From Chthonomonas sp. (GTDB taxonomy: Bacteria > Armatimonadota > Fimbriimonadia > Fimbriimonadales > Fimbriimonadaceae), in assembly GCA_016788425.1 (NCBI GenBank), contig JAEURQ010000004.1:62001-126000 (forward strand): a stretch of DNA of 64,000 nucleotides, in the 5' to 3' direction. Of this stretch, positions 24,331 to 32,481 are shown piece by piece. Below the pieces are notes generated by a model. It made no database searches. It was not told where the DNA came from and saw only the letters and a program-made list of their open reading frames with translations. Numbering within the stretch: position 1 is the stretch's first letter; every line of letters starts with the position of its first letter. The position numbers and the translations under genes were made by a program.

Positions 24331-24688
24331 GCTTGAGTATCTTCGCCGTCTCGGCGATTCCCCTGCGGCTTTCGGCCACCTGCTTTCGCGTCGCGCTTGA
24401 GTATCATCGCCGTCTCGGCGATTCCCCTGCGGCTTTCGGTCACCTGCTTTCGCGTCGGGCTTGAGTATCTTCGCCGTCTCGGCGATTTCCCTGCGGCGTT
24501 CGGCCACCTGCTCTCACGTCGCGCTTGAGTATCTTCGCCGTCTCGGCGATTCCCTGCGGCGTTTGGCCACCTGCTTTCGCGTCGCGCTTGAGTATCTTCG
24601 TCGTTTCGGCGATTCCCTGCGGCTTTCGGCCACCTGCTTTCGCGTCGCGCTTGAGTATCTTCGCCGTCTCGGCGGTTCCCTGCGGCTT
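24331..24688. repeat. Tandem array A, about six 63-64 bp units
   Basis: Units begin at 24331, 24395, 24459, 24523, 24586 and 24649 (GCTTGAGTATCTTCGCCGTC ...); the last is cut at about 24688, where array B begins. Each unit contains the imperfect palindrome CGCCGTCTCGGCG and a CTGCGG/GGCCACCTGC segment. Differences between units are single substitutions and one 1-nt length change. The array fills the space between convergent genes. It keeps long frames open on both strands, but these are repeat by-products. Confidence 0.95.
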
Positions 24689-25052
24689 GACTACGAGACC
24701 GCCGGGACGGCGGAGATACGGTCCAGACGACCAAGTGACCTCCGAGACGGCGGAGATACGGTCGGGACGGCGGAGATACGGTCGGGACGGCGGAGATACG
24801 GTCCAGACGACTACGGGACCGCCGAGACGGCGGAGATAGGATCCGGACGACTACGAGACCGCCGAGACGGCGGAGATACGGTCCGGACGACTACGGGACC
24901 GCGGAGACGGCGGAGATACGGTCCGGACGACTACGTGACCGCCGAGACGACCACGTGACCGCCGAGACGGCGGAGATACGGTCCGGACGACTACGTGACC
25001 GCCGGGACGGCGGAGATACGGTCGGGACGACTACGAGACCGCCGAGACGGCG
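24689..25052. repeat. Tandem array B, built of 20-bp modules
   Basis: From 24701 to about 25040 the DNA divides without remainder into 20-mers of two kinds: GCCGAGACGGCGGAGATACG and GTCCGGACGACTACGTGACC. They mostly alternate (40-bp period). Hybrid modules occur: GTCGGGACGGCGGAGATACG twice (24761, 24781) and GCCGAGACGACCACGTGACC (24941), with the switch at the shared GACG. The CCGCCGAGACGGCGG palindrome is the same core as in arrays A and C. The array ends at the stop of the convergent moxR gene. Confidence 0.95.
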
Positions 25053-25055
25053 AAA

Positions 25056-26006
25056 CTACCGGGGAACGGCCTGACCGTCAATAATCCCCTGCAAGACGCG
25101 ATCGGGCGTGATGCCTTCGATCTCCACCTCAGGCCGCACCAAAATGCGGTGACGCAACACGGGCGGCGCGAACGATTTCACGTCATCCGGAATCACGTAG
25201 TCGCGGCCCTGCAACGCCGCCGCTGCTTTGGCGCACAGCAACAATGCGATGCCGGCGCGCGGCGAGGCACCGACGGCGATGTCCGGCGAGTTGCGGGTCG
25301 CGGCGACCAGACCGTAGATGTAGCCAAAAATGTTGTCCTCAACCCGCACGCTGTTCACCTTGGCGCGAAGCTCGCGGAGCTTGTCCGGGTTCGCCACGGC
25401 TTGCAGGCCAACCTCATCCAAGTTCTGAGCGCGGAACCCGCCGTGTACGCGGCGCAAGACTTCCGTCTCCGCCTCGGCGCCGGGGTAGCTCAGCAGAATC
25501 TTGAGCAAGAAGCGGTCTTGCTGCGCCTCGGGAAGCGGGTACGTGCCCTCGAACTCGATCGGGTTTTGGGTCGCGAAGACCAGGAACTGATCGCCCAGCG
25601 GGTGCGTCTCGCCGTCAATCGTCACCTGGCGTTCTTCCATCGCTTCCAACAGCGCGGCCTGAGTCTTCGGCGGAGTCCGATTGATTTCGTCGGCGAGCAA
25701 GATGTTCGTGAAAATCGGCCCTTTCTTGAGTTCAAAGTCAACCGTCTTCGGGTTGAACACGGTGGTCCCCACCACGTCGCTCGGCATGAGGTCGGGCGTA
25801 AACTGAACCCGCGTAAACTCGAGCGAAAGGCAGTGCGCCAGCGAGCGCACCATGAGCGTTTTGGCGACACCCGGCACGCCTTCCAGCAGCGCGTGGCCGT
25901 TGCACAAAATCGCGACGAGCAACTGGCGAATGACGGCCTGTTGACCCACGATGACGCGACCTAACTGAGATTCAAGCGATTCGGCAAACCCGGTGACTTC
26001 CTGCAC
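25056..26006 (-). CDS. MoxR family AAA+ ATPase
   Basis: A 316-residue MoxR protein: Walker A GVPGVAKT, the [11 protein letters not shown] pore-loop segment, Walker B LLADEINR, sensor-1 FATQNPIE and the arginine-finger region [12 protein letters not shown]. MoxR ATPases act as chaperones for metal or cofactor insertion, usually with a von Willebrand factor A protein encoded downstream. Here the downstream side is repeat array B and no VWA or DUF58 gene follows, so it is an orphan. The start is GTG 26006, divergent from the gene fragment at 26044, with only 37 bp between. Confidence 0.9.
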   Translation of the reverse strand: MQEVTGFAESLESQLGRVIVGQQAVIRQLLVAILCNGHALLEGVPGVAKTLMVRSLAHCLSLEFTRVQFTPDLMPSDVVGTTVFNPKTVDFELKKGPIFTNILLADEINRTPPKTQAALLEAMEERQVTIDGETHPLGDQFLVFATQNPIEFEGTYPLPEAQQDRFLLKILLSYPGAEAETEVLRRVHGGFRAQNLDEVGLQAVANPDKLRELRAKVNSVRVEDNIFGYIYGLVAATRNSPDIAVGASPRAGIALLLCAKAAAALQGRDYVIPDDVKSFAPPVLRHRILVRPEVEIEGITPDRVLQGIIDGQAVPR

Positions 26007-26031
26007 AATCGAAACGCTACCCGAAATAGGT

Positions 26032-26037
26032 TATGCT
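26032..26037 (+). promoter_or_regulatory. -10 element TATGCT before GTG 26044
   Basis: TATGCT ends 6 nt before GTG 26044, the spacing seen at several other genes of the window. It supports the upstream start of the interrupted gene rather than ATG 26170. Confidence 0.4.
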
Positions 26038-26043
26038 AGACGC

Positions 26044-26169
26044 GTGAAGACCACTCTTCTCCTTGCTCTTGGGGTAGCGGCGGCCACCGGATTTGCTCAA
26101 TCCAGTGGCGGCTGCCCGTTGTGAACCGCCGGAGGTTTTGGCGCCGGTCCGGCGACCACAAAGATTCCG
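26044..26169 (+). pseudogene. Signal-peptide fragment ending at an in-frame TGA
   Basis: GTG 26044 encodes VKTTLLLALGVAAATGFAQS, a complete signal peptide with cleavage before Gln, then SGGCPL and TGA (26122-26124). Reading through the TGA stays in frame with the ORF starting at 26170, via TAGGFGAGPATTKIP. The protein downstream is an exported-type barrel that otherwise lacks a signal peptide, so the two parts once formed, or still form, one gene. A nonsense mutation, a sequence error and recoding are the possible explanations. Confidence 0.6.
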
Positions 26170-26643
26170 ATGTTGCGTACAAGCACGGTGTACGCGCCGT
26201 TCACTGCGACCAAAGGTGAGACCTTTGTTTGGTACTCGCCCTCCTCGCGCCTGCATTTGGGCGTGGCGTACCTGTGGCAACAAGGCGCGTTCCGCGCGCT
26301 CGGCAACTATGCCCTCAACCGCGAAACCGCGCGGGTGCCGCTGCTGCGAGTCGGGGTCGGCATGCAAGGCATCTCGACCGGCAATCCGGGCTACTTCGTT
26401 ACGGCAGAGAAGAATTTCAACAGCATCAATGCCTATGTAGGCATCGGGTTGCGCTCAAATGAAGCGCACGGACACGGGCTCTGGGGGATCAAAAAGACCT
26501 GGAACTCGCGGTACACGCTGGGCATTCAAGACGATGGACACGAACGCCACCCCTTCTTTACGGTGGGCCTGGGCGCGCAGTCGGTGGGGGTTTATCTCAT
26601 CGGCGGCAAGCGACCCGCGCTCATGTGGAGTTGGGGGCGGTAA
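26170..26643 (+). CDS. Barrel-like surface protein body downstream of an in-frame TGA
   Basis: A 157-residue frame, MLRTSTVYAPFTATKGETFV onward, with alternating strands (RLHLGVAYLWQQGAF, PLLRVGVGMQGIS) and a terminal SVGVYLIGGKRPALMWSWGR. It has no signal peptide of its own. ATG 26170 lacks a clear ribosome binding site. The in-frame signal peptide at 26044 makes this the 3' part of an interrupted gene unless the TGA is read through. The downstream YHS gene starts 15 nt after the stop. Function unknown; similar in style to the barrel at 21593. Confidence 0.5.
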   Translation: MLRTSTVYAPFTATKGETFVWYSPSSRLHLGVAYLWQQGAFRALGNYALNRETARVPLLRVGVGMQGISTGNPGYFVTAEKNFNSINAYVGIGLRSNEAHGHGLWGIKKTWNSRYTLGIQDDGHERHPFFTVGLGAQSVGVYLIGGKRPALMWSWGR

Positions 26644-26658
26644 TCTCTCGGAAACACC

Positions 26659-27222
26659 ATGATTACAACTCTCATTGCAACGCTCGCTTTCGCCACTCCT
26701 CAACAAACCGTTGAACCGCTGCACTGCTCCGTCATGACCAAGGGCAACGCCAACCTCGAAGGCCCGTCGGTGGTCTACGCGGGCGCTGTCTTCCACTTCT
26801 GCTGCGAAGGTTGCGACGGTCAGTTCGCCAAGAACCCGGCCAAGTTTGTTGCCCAAAATGCGAAGGGCACGGCCACGTTTGGCCGCTTCCTTTTCGACCC
26901 GGTGACCGGCAAAAAGGTGGATACCGGCGCGGGCTTCACGACCGACTACAAGGGCATTCGCTACTCGTTCGATAGCAAGGCAAACCTGGATACGTTCAAG
27001 GCCAAGCCCGAAAAGTTTGCCGCTCTCCCGGCCAAGGAAGTTCTGACTTGCCCGGTCGCCGGTGACAAGATGGCCAGCCCCAAGGACGCGTTTGCCTATG
27101 TAGACGTGAAGGGTGTGCGCTACTACATCTGCTGCGCCGGCTGCCTGCCGAAGATGCAAAAGGATGCCGCCAAGTACACGGCGAAGACCAAGCCGGTCGC
27201 CGCGGTTGGCCACAAGGGCTAA
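26659..27222 (+). CDS. Secreted triple YHS-domain protein
   Basis: A 187-residue protein with an N-terminal hydrophobic segment (MITTLIATLAFATP) and three YHS-like units. Unit 1 has CSVM ... FCCEGC, unit 2 is the degenerate FLFDPVTGKKV ... YKGIRYSFDS, and unit 3 has CPVAGDKM ... YYICCAGC. YHS domains bind metals, often copper or iron, through these cysteines and occur in metal transport or maturation proteins. The two CCxGC sites are intact, while the middle unit lacks cysteines. It ends in a 4-nt tail-to-tail overlap with the PqaA-like gene. Confidence 0.82.
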   Translation: MITTLIATLAFATPQQTVEPLHCSVMTKGNANLEGPSVVYAGAVFHFCCEGCDGQFAKNPAKFVAQNAKGTATFGRFLFDPVTGKKVDTGAGFTTDYKGIRYSFDSKANLDTFKAKPEKFAALPAKEVLTCPVAGDKMASPKDAFAYVDVKGVRYYICCAGCLPKMQKDAAKYTAKTKPVAAVGHKG

Positions 27223-28241
27223 CCCAGAATCCGTACCGCCGAGGTGGTGATGAGGTCGCCGAAGTAACTGAGCGTTACTTCGGCGACGTTGTTTTGCGTC
27301 GAGCCGTTGAGTGTCCACTCGCTCTCGGCGAACCGATTCTGATGCCCCGTCGCTCGCCAGATTTCCTGGCGGTCGGGGTTTTCGGTCGGCAAGGACTTGC
27401 CCTGGGCCACGAGCCGGCAAAAGGCGGCGATGCTCGGGTGAGCAAGAATGCTATCGCCGTGATTGTGCGGCGTGTTGGGCACCCCGAACATCGCGCGCGG
27501 CATCGCCAACTGGTCCCAATAAAGCGTGTGCGCGTCCACCGTCCAATAGGGGTCGTTGAGGCCGTGCATCGCGTACACCGGGCAAGTGATCGCGCCTGCG
27601 TAGGTGAGCGGGTCCACCATCCGGGCCAGTTCTTGGCCGCGAGGCGAGCCGACTCGATCTTGCAGGTTGTGGTCGATGTACGGCTGGATCATCGGGCTGT
27701 ACTCACCCCACAACTCCATTTGATGGCGCAGCTGGGCGATAAGGTTGAGGTTGTCGAACACCCGCGGAACGAGCCCCACAATGCGCGAGTCGCCACTGCC
27801 GCCTGCGAGCCACGTGGTCCAACCTCGCTTACTGCTCCCGGTGACAATAAATCGTTCAGCGGGCAGCACGTCCATAGCGGCGAGCGCGGCGCGGGTCATG
27901 GGCAAAAGCAGGGGCCAAGTCGGGTCGCCGCTGCTGAGGAACTGGTCGAAGGTGTACGCGATCAGATCGTCCTCGGTGCGATCAAACAGCGGCTGGTTGG
28001 GGATTCCGTACAGGGTGGCCACCCCGAGCCCGCTTCGCTCGGCCAACTGATTGGCCAGCGATTCGTCCACCTCGTTCGGCACTCCGCCGGTGACGTGCAG
28101 AATCAGGGTATCGGAGCGCGGCCCGTTGAACGTGAGGTCGTGCTGCCATACGTGGCCCTGCCACGCGCCGCTAGTCAGCGTGCGGCCATCCCACTCAGGC
28201 GAGCGGAGCGACCAGTACTCGCGGGCGAACTCGGCGCTCAC
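27219..28241 (-). CDS. PhoPQ-activated pathogenicity-related (PqaA-like) alpha/beta hydrolase
   Basis: A 340-residue protein with the PqaA family pattern: LILHVTGGVPNE, the DRTEDDLIAYTFDQF segment, nucleophile elbow GSSKRGWTTWL, and late acidic and basic residues in HGLNDPYWTVD and NTPHNH. Family members are alpha/beta hydrolases of unclear substrate. There is no signal peptide, unlike many homologs. GTG 28241 overlaps the stop of the upstream gene as GTGA, so it is translationally coupled to it. It is the last gene of a long minus-strand run. Confidence 0.85.
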   Translation of the reverse strand: MSAEFAREYWSLRSPEWDGRTLTSGAWQGHVWQHDLTFNGPRSDTLILHVTGGVPNEVDESLANQLAERSGLGVATLYGIPNQPLFDRTEDDLIAYTFDQFLSSGDPTWPLLLPMTRAALAAMDVLPAERFIVTGSSKRGWTTWLAGGSGDSRIVGLVPRVFDNLNLIAQLRHQMELWGEYSPMIQPYIDHNLQDRVGSPRGQELARMVDPLTYAGAITCPVYAMHGLNDPYWTVDAHTLYWDQLAMPRAMFGVPNTPHNHGDSILAHPSIAAFCRLVAQGKSLPTENPDRQEIWRATGHQNRFAESEWTLNGSTQNNVAEVTLSYFGDLITTSAVRILG

Positions 28242-28711
28242 TTGTCAGAGGTACGCATGCCCGCGACATCGCGAACGAACAGCTTCGCGAGTTGCCAGGT
28301 TTTGCCGGGCCGAATCAGCGTGACTTCCACATAGGCGGTGCCTTTGCTAAAACTTGCCTCGCCTTCAAGATTCGCGGCGATCGTCTTCTTGCCATCCACC
28401 TGAAAGTTCGGATTGAACCCGAGCGTTCGCCAAGAACCGATGCTCTTAAAGTCGCCGAGCTTGGCCTTGAGCTCGTTGAACACCTTTTGGGTTTGGGGTT
28501 CCGGGTTGTTCCGTATGAGCTCCGGGTGTGCAATCGGCGTCACACGCTTGGCGTCCCAACTTTGCAGAATCGGCGGAATCTCCTGGTTGACAAACTTGAA
28601 AGCTTCGTCGCTGACCTTTTTGGCCGAGCGCAGGCCGACGGACATCATCCAGGTGCCGCCCGTGCAGACCACGGCGATGGCGACGATGACCCCCAAAACG
28701 GTTTTGTTCAC
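28238..28711 (-). CDS. Membrane-anchored protein of unknown function
   Basis: A 157-residue protein with an N-terminal membrane anchor (TVLGVIVAIAVVCTGGTWMM) and a soluble NTF2/DUF4019-like domain (FVNQEIPPILQSWDAKRV ... AYVEVTLIRPGKTWQLAKLFV). The assignment to that fold is tentative. The start is GTG 28711, with TACAAT ending 6 nt before it, so it probably has its own leaderless promoter although it lies 18 nt after the J-domain gene. It overlaps the PqaA-like gene as GTGA. Confidence 0.6.
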   Translation of the reverse strand: MNKTVLGVIVAIAVVCTGGTWMMSVGLRSAKKVSDEAFKFVNQEIPPILQSWDAKRVTPIAHPELIRNNPEPQTQKVFNELKAKLGDFKSIGSWRTLGFNPNFQVDGKKTIAANLEGEASFSKGTAYVEVTLIRPGKTWQLAKLFVRDVAGMRTSDK

Positions 28712-28717
28712 CGCCTT

Positions 28718-28723
28718 ATTGTA
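28718..28723 (-). promoter_or_regulatory. -10 element TACAAT, internal to the operon
   Basis: On the minus strand TACAAT is followed by AAGGCG and then GTG 28711, placing the start codon at the expected transcription start. Confidence 0.5.
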
Positions 28724-28729
28724 CTGGGG

Positions 28730-29857
28730 TTAGCCCTGCCGGAACGTATCGGCGATGAGCCATCCGCCGAGGCCGGCCAGGTAGATGATGTTTCCGCCCC
28801 AAAGAAAAGTTTGCAGCGGATCAATATCCTTGGTGACCGATGCCGCGCCCGTCGCAAGGAGCGTACACAAGCCCACGCCGACAATAAACCGCGTCGTGGA
28901 TTGATGGAACGCCTTGTTGATGGAGCCGCCCACGCTGTAAATGAGCGCGGCGACCCAAAAGTTGAGGAGTGCTATGAACCCGAGAATCGCGCCCGGCGCA
29001 AACTTGGCCGCGCCACTGCCCGCGTGCAGCGCAAACTGATCCACCAGTTTCGACATCGAGAGTCCCGCGCCGAGCGCAAAGCCCATCACGGCGAGCATGC
29101 CCAATAGGCCCGCGCTCCAGGTGCTGATGAGCGGCAATTTGGGCAACATAGCCGGGTGCGAACTCAGGCAAACGTAGGCCGCGGCGGCGGCGATGCAGCC
29201 GATGGCGACGGCGATGGGACCGGGCGCAAACACCTGCTCCACGTACACCGTGCGGGTGACCTTTTCGCCCTGGCGACCGGTGCTCACGTCTACCGTTTTG
29301 ACCGCCGCGAGCGCCATCTCGTACTTGTCCATGTACTCGCGATTGCCGGGGTCGTTTTGGCTGGCGTAGCTGTAAAACTCGGCCGCGCGCGGACGGTTAC
29401 CGCGGGCGAGCATGATGTCGCCCATGATCGCGTTGGGCTCGGGCAGGCGCGGCTCGGCGTCGATCAGCGACTTGGCCAGGCGCTCGGCTTCGGGCAGTCG
29501 CCCATGGCGCATGTATTCCTGCAGCCGCTTGATGTCGTTGATCCAGCGTCCGGCGTCCACCCGCGGCGCTTGGTTGGGGTCCTCGACCGTGCGACCGCCG
29601 TAGCTTGCCGTGCGTACGCGATCGGTGGTCGGGGCGGCGGGTTTGGCCGCCGGAATCGGAATCGTGCGGTCGTAAGCCAAGCGCTGCGTCGTGTCGCTCA
29701 GCACCTCGTACGCGGTTTGAATACGCACAAAGCGGTCGGTCGCGCCGGGCGTTTTGTCCACGTCCGGGTGATGTCGCTTGGCCATGGCGCGATAGGCCGA
29801 CCGAATCTCATCTTCGGTCGCGCCCGCCTGAAGCCCGAGTGCCTGATAGTGGTTCAG
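28730..29857 (-). CDS. J-domain, TPR-like, multi-spanning membrane protein (CTG start)
   Basis: Starting at CTG 29857 the protein begins MNHYQALGLQAGATEDEIRS and continues AYRAMAKRHHPDV, a complete J-domain with HPD. It then has a TPR-like helical region (LQEYMRHGRLPEAERLAKSL) and about five membrane segments from residue 215. Starting at ATG 29785 would delete J-domain helices I and most of II. TAA lies immediately upstream in frame, so CTG is the only full-length start; it forms a CTGA overlap with the stop of the GspF-like gene, with GGAG just upstream. J-domains recruit DnaK; here probably at the membrane near a pilus/secretion component (inference). Confidence 0.82.
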   Translation of the reverse strand: MNHYQALGLQAGATEDEIRSAYRAMAKRHHPDVDKTPGATDRFVRIQTAYEVLSDTTQRLAYDRTIPIPAAKPAAPTTDRVRTASYGGRTVEDPNQAPRVDAGRWINDIKRLQEYMRHGRLPEAERLAKSLIDAEPRLPEPNAIMGDIMLARGNRPRAAEFYSYASQNDPGNREYMDKYEMALAAVKTVDVSTGRQGEKVTRTVYVEQVFAPGPIAVAIGCIAAAAAYVCLSSHPAMLPKLPLISTWSAGLLGMLAVMGFALGAGLSMSKLVDQFALHAGSGAAKFAPGAILGFIALLNFWVAALIYSVGGSINKAFHQSTTRFIVGVGLCTLLATGAASVTKDIDPLQTFLWGGNIIYLAGLGGWLIADTFRQG

Positions 29858-31161
29858 TTACCCGTCTCCTTCAGGGCCGATTGCAAGCCGCCGCCAACGA
29901 TTGACATCATGTTTTGAATATAAATGTAGCCTATGTACACGCCCACCCCAAGAAGGGCAACCGCGCCAAGGATATAGCCCATCTTAACCGAACGCGTTTC
30001 GGATTCGCCCTCGTAGTACTCCGCGACCTTCTCCAGCATTTGGTTGAGGCTGCCGGTTTGTTCGCCGGTGGCCACCATATCCAAGACGATCGGATTGAAT
30101 GCATTGGTAGCGAGCATCGTGCTGTGGAGCGTCGCGCCGCCCTCAATTCCGCGAATCGCGGGCATCATCCGGCTGCGCAAATATTCGTTGCCGCACGCGT
30201 CGGCGCTCAGACGGAACGCCTCGTGAATCGGCACGCCGGCCGCGTAGAGAGTGCCCAGCGCGCGGCCAAACTTGGCCATCGCAAACTGCTTCACGGTGCC
30301 TCCGATGTACGGGATGGCAAGCAGGAAACCTTCGTAGTTGTATCGAATCCGCGCGTTCGCCAGACCAACTCGGTAGAACAAGAACAGCCCAATGAGGAGC
30401 GGGCCCAACCAAATCCACGTGCTCATGGTCATGAGCGGCGCGCTGAGCTGGCTCTTTTTGCCGAGCGAACTGATGATCGCGCTCGCCGCCGAAAGAATCA
30501 CGATGCTGAGCGCAATGACGATCTTGGGATAGATGGTCACCCGCCGCACGAGGTTGCGGATCGCGATCTCGCGCTCGGTGTACGTGGCGACGAGGTTGCA
30601 CGCCTCGACCATCGTGCCCGAGCGTTCGCCCACCCGCACCAAACTGAGCACGAGCGGTGAAAAGACCTCCGGGTAGCGCTGCATGCCAAAGCTCATGGGG
30701 CGTCCTTCGAGCGCGTGTTGGCTCAACTCGCGCAGAATCCGGCCGAGTTTGGGGCTTTGCGTTTGCCCGGCGAGCGTGTTGAGCGCCTGCGTGGGGCTCA
30801 CCCCGGCGTTGATCATCACCGCGAATTGGCGGAAGAAGAATGCGATGGCCGGGAGCGCGACCTTGCCGACGGTGGTGCCAACCACGTCGGTCGCCCAGTA
30901 GGAGCGGCGCTCCATCAGGCGCTCGGTCTCGGCGCGGGGCGTGTTTTCGTGAGTGACGTACTCGTCCATCACGTGACTGCTGGCTTCGGGCTGCGGTGGG
31001 CGCGGCGTCAGATCGAGGTCTTGCCCCGTCAGGCTCAGGCTCGTCACCTGCAGTCCGCGCCCGGCGAGTTCTTTCGCGGCGGCATCCATGGATGCGCCAA
31101 CTTGGGTGCCCCGTTGCAGGGCTCCGGCGGCGTCGGTGGCTTGATACTCAAAAATTGGCAT
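29854..31161 (-). CDS. Type II secretion/type IV pilus inner-membrane protein, GspF/PilC-like
   Basis: A 435-residue protein starting MPIFEYQATDAAGALQRGT, the GspF/PilC opening. Two GspF domains follow: FFRQFAVMINAGVSPTQALN ... LVRVGERSGTMVEAC and KFGRALGTLYAAGVPIHEAF ... MVATGEQTGSLNQML, each followed by membrane helices. The linker between residues 45 and 95 is longer and Pro-rich. GspF/PilC forms the platform of pilus or secretion machines. It lies 9 nt after a second GspF-like gene and overlaps the J-domain gene. No assembly ATPase is nearby. Confidence 0.92.
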   Translation of the reverse strand: MPIFEYQATDAAGALQRGTQVGASMDAAAKELAGRGLQVTSLSLTGQDLDLTPRPPQPEASSHVMDEYVTHENTPRAETERLMERRSYWATDVVGTTVGKVALPAIAFFFRQFAVMINAGVSPTQALNTLAGQTQSPKLGRILRELSQHALEGRPMSFGMQRYPEVFSPLVLSLVRVGERSGTMVEACNLVATYTEREIAIRNLVRRVTIYPKIVIALSIVILSAASAIISSLGKKSQLSAPLMTMSTWIWLGPLLIGLFLFYRVGLANARIRYNYEGFLLAIPYIGGTVKQFAMAKFGRALGTLYAAGVPIHEAFRLSADACGNEYLRSRMMPAIRGIEGGATLHSTMLATNAFNPIVLDMVATGEQTGSLNQMLEKVAEYYEGESETRSVKMGYILGAVALLGVGVYIGYIYIQNMMSIVGGGLQSALKETGN

Positions 31162-31170
31162 GCGACAACG

Positions 31171-32481
31171 TTAGATTCTCGGCAGAATGATCGTGGCGTC
31201 CAGCCCCGCAAGGACTTGACCGTAAAAAACACGGTACCAGTAGTAGGCCATGACGACCACGATGAGGAGCGAAATGATTGTGCCAAACAATATGGTGCTT
31301 ACCGCCCAGATTCCTTTGCTCTGCATGGTTCTACGACCAAGCTCATCGTTCGTCACTTGTCGAAGGTACTCGAGCGAATCGGGCAAGGTGCCCGTGTACT
31401 CGGCGTTCTCAATCACGCTGACGTACTCAGGTTCGAACAGTCCGGAGGAACGGACTAGATCAGAAAGCTTGGTTCGCTCTCCACTCGCTCGGCTCATATC
31501 GAGCAATTTCTCGCGGACGATTGCATTGGGGACGGCTTCGGCGGCCAGATTCCATGCACTAAATGGCGCAATTCCGGCTCGGCTTAATCGGCCAAGGGCC
31601 CAGGTGAAAGCCGTGATCCCTTCTTGCTGCGCGCGCCCCCGCATGTACGGGTGATAGTAGCCAAACCAGTGGCGAAACTTCTCAAACTGGGGCCGCATCA
31701 GCAACCGGGCACCAAGGAAGAGGAGTAGCCACCAAGCGAGGATAATGGGGCCGAACGGCCAAGCTAAGTTCTTGACTATGGCACCGGAAATCATGGCCGC
31801 AACGTTGCCCTCGCCCGCTTTTTCGTAAGCGGCGTACGCATCGGTAAACCCCTTCATCAAGACAATCGCCAAGGGAATACTGAGCGAACCGTAGTAGAGA
31901 AAGAACCGAAAAATCCAGAACGTCCGGTCGTAGCGGATGTTGTTGTGGTGATGCTCGGCGATCCCCGCCATGGCATCGGGAACCGAGCCGCTCACCTCGC
32001 CCACGCGAACCATTCCCACCGTCGCCCGGCTGATCGGCGGCACGGCCTTGGCCATGGTCTCATGCAGCGCCATGCCCTGCTCCGTATCCTCCGCCCATCG
32101 TCGAACCATGGAGGTTTCCCACGGTTTGAACGCGGTGGTGTTGCTTGCGGTCTGCAGGCTCTGGTGCATGTTCACGCCGGCCTTCGCGCTCACCGCGAGC
32201 ATGTTGAACAGAAAGTAATGCCGCTTCGAGGACCACGGCGTGCGTGGGAGCCAACTGGTTGGCTGGACCACCAGGGGGCTCGGGTCTAAGGTGACCGGCG
32301 TTGGCGGCGCGGCCTGGTGGCGCGGTAGCGGAGTGCCGTGCGATCCGGCGACGCGAATACTGTTGACGTTGATGCCGCGCTTGCGCAGAATCTGAATCGC
32401 CTCGTTGGCGCTCACCGCGAGTTGAGTGCCGAACTGGCGCTGACTGCGCTGATCTTTGCCCTCGTACTCAAATTCCTGCAT
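31171..32481 (-). CDS. Second GspF/PilC-like inner-membrane protein
   Basis: A 436-residue paralog of the next gene: MQEFEYEGKDQRSQRQFGTQ, a Pro-rich linker, then LFNMLAVSAKAGVNMHQSLQ ... MVRVGEVSGSVPDAM and FTWALGRLSRAGIAPFSAWN ... VIENAEYTGTLPDSL, with membrane helices after each. The two proteins are diverged but have the same layout, suggesting a heteromeric platform or two related machines. ATG 32481 lies within the last codons of folK (14-nt overlap). Confidence 0.88.
   Translation of the reverse strand: MQEFEYEGKDQRSQRQFGTQLAVSANEAIQILRKRGINVNSIRVAGSHGTPLPRHQAAPPTPVTLDPSPLVVQPTSWLPRTPWSSKRHYFLFNMLAVSAKAGVNMHQSLQTASNTTAFKPWETSMVRRWAEDTEQGMALHETMAKAVPPISRATVGMVRVGEVSGSVPDAMAGIAEHHHNNIRYDRTFWIFRFFLYYGSLSIPLAIVLMKGFTDAYAAYEKAGEGNVAAMISGAIVKNLAWPFGPIILAWWLLLFLGARLLMRPQFEKFRHWFGYYHPYMRGRAQQEGITAFTWALGRLSRAGIAPFSAWNLAAEAVPNAIVREKLLDMSRASGERTKLSDLVRSSGLFEPEYVSVIENAEYTGTLPDSLEYLRQVTNDELGRRTMQSKGIWAVSTILFGTIISLLIVVVMAYYWYRVFYGQVLAGLDATIILPRI

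Noticed and set aside
24213-24958. Open reading frames of 80-165 codons on both strands across arrays A and B
   Set aside because: They arise because the repeat unit has few stops; the translations are repeated low-complexity peptides with no start signals or family match.
24331-25052. CRISPR array
   Set aside because: Units are continuous tandem repeats with no unique spacers, and no cas gene is in the window.
26122-26165. SECIS element after the in-frame TGA
   Set aside because: Only a 6-bp stem is visible and no known apical loop motif can be assigned, so it is mentioned only as a possibility in the TGA finding.
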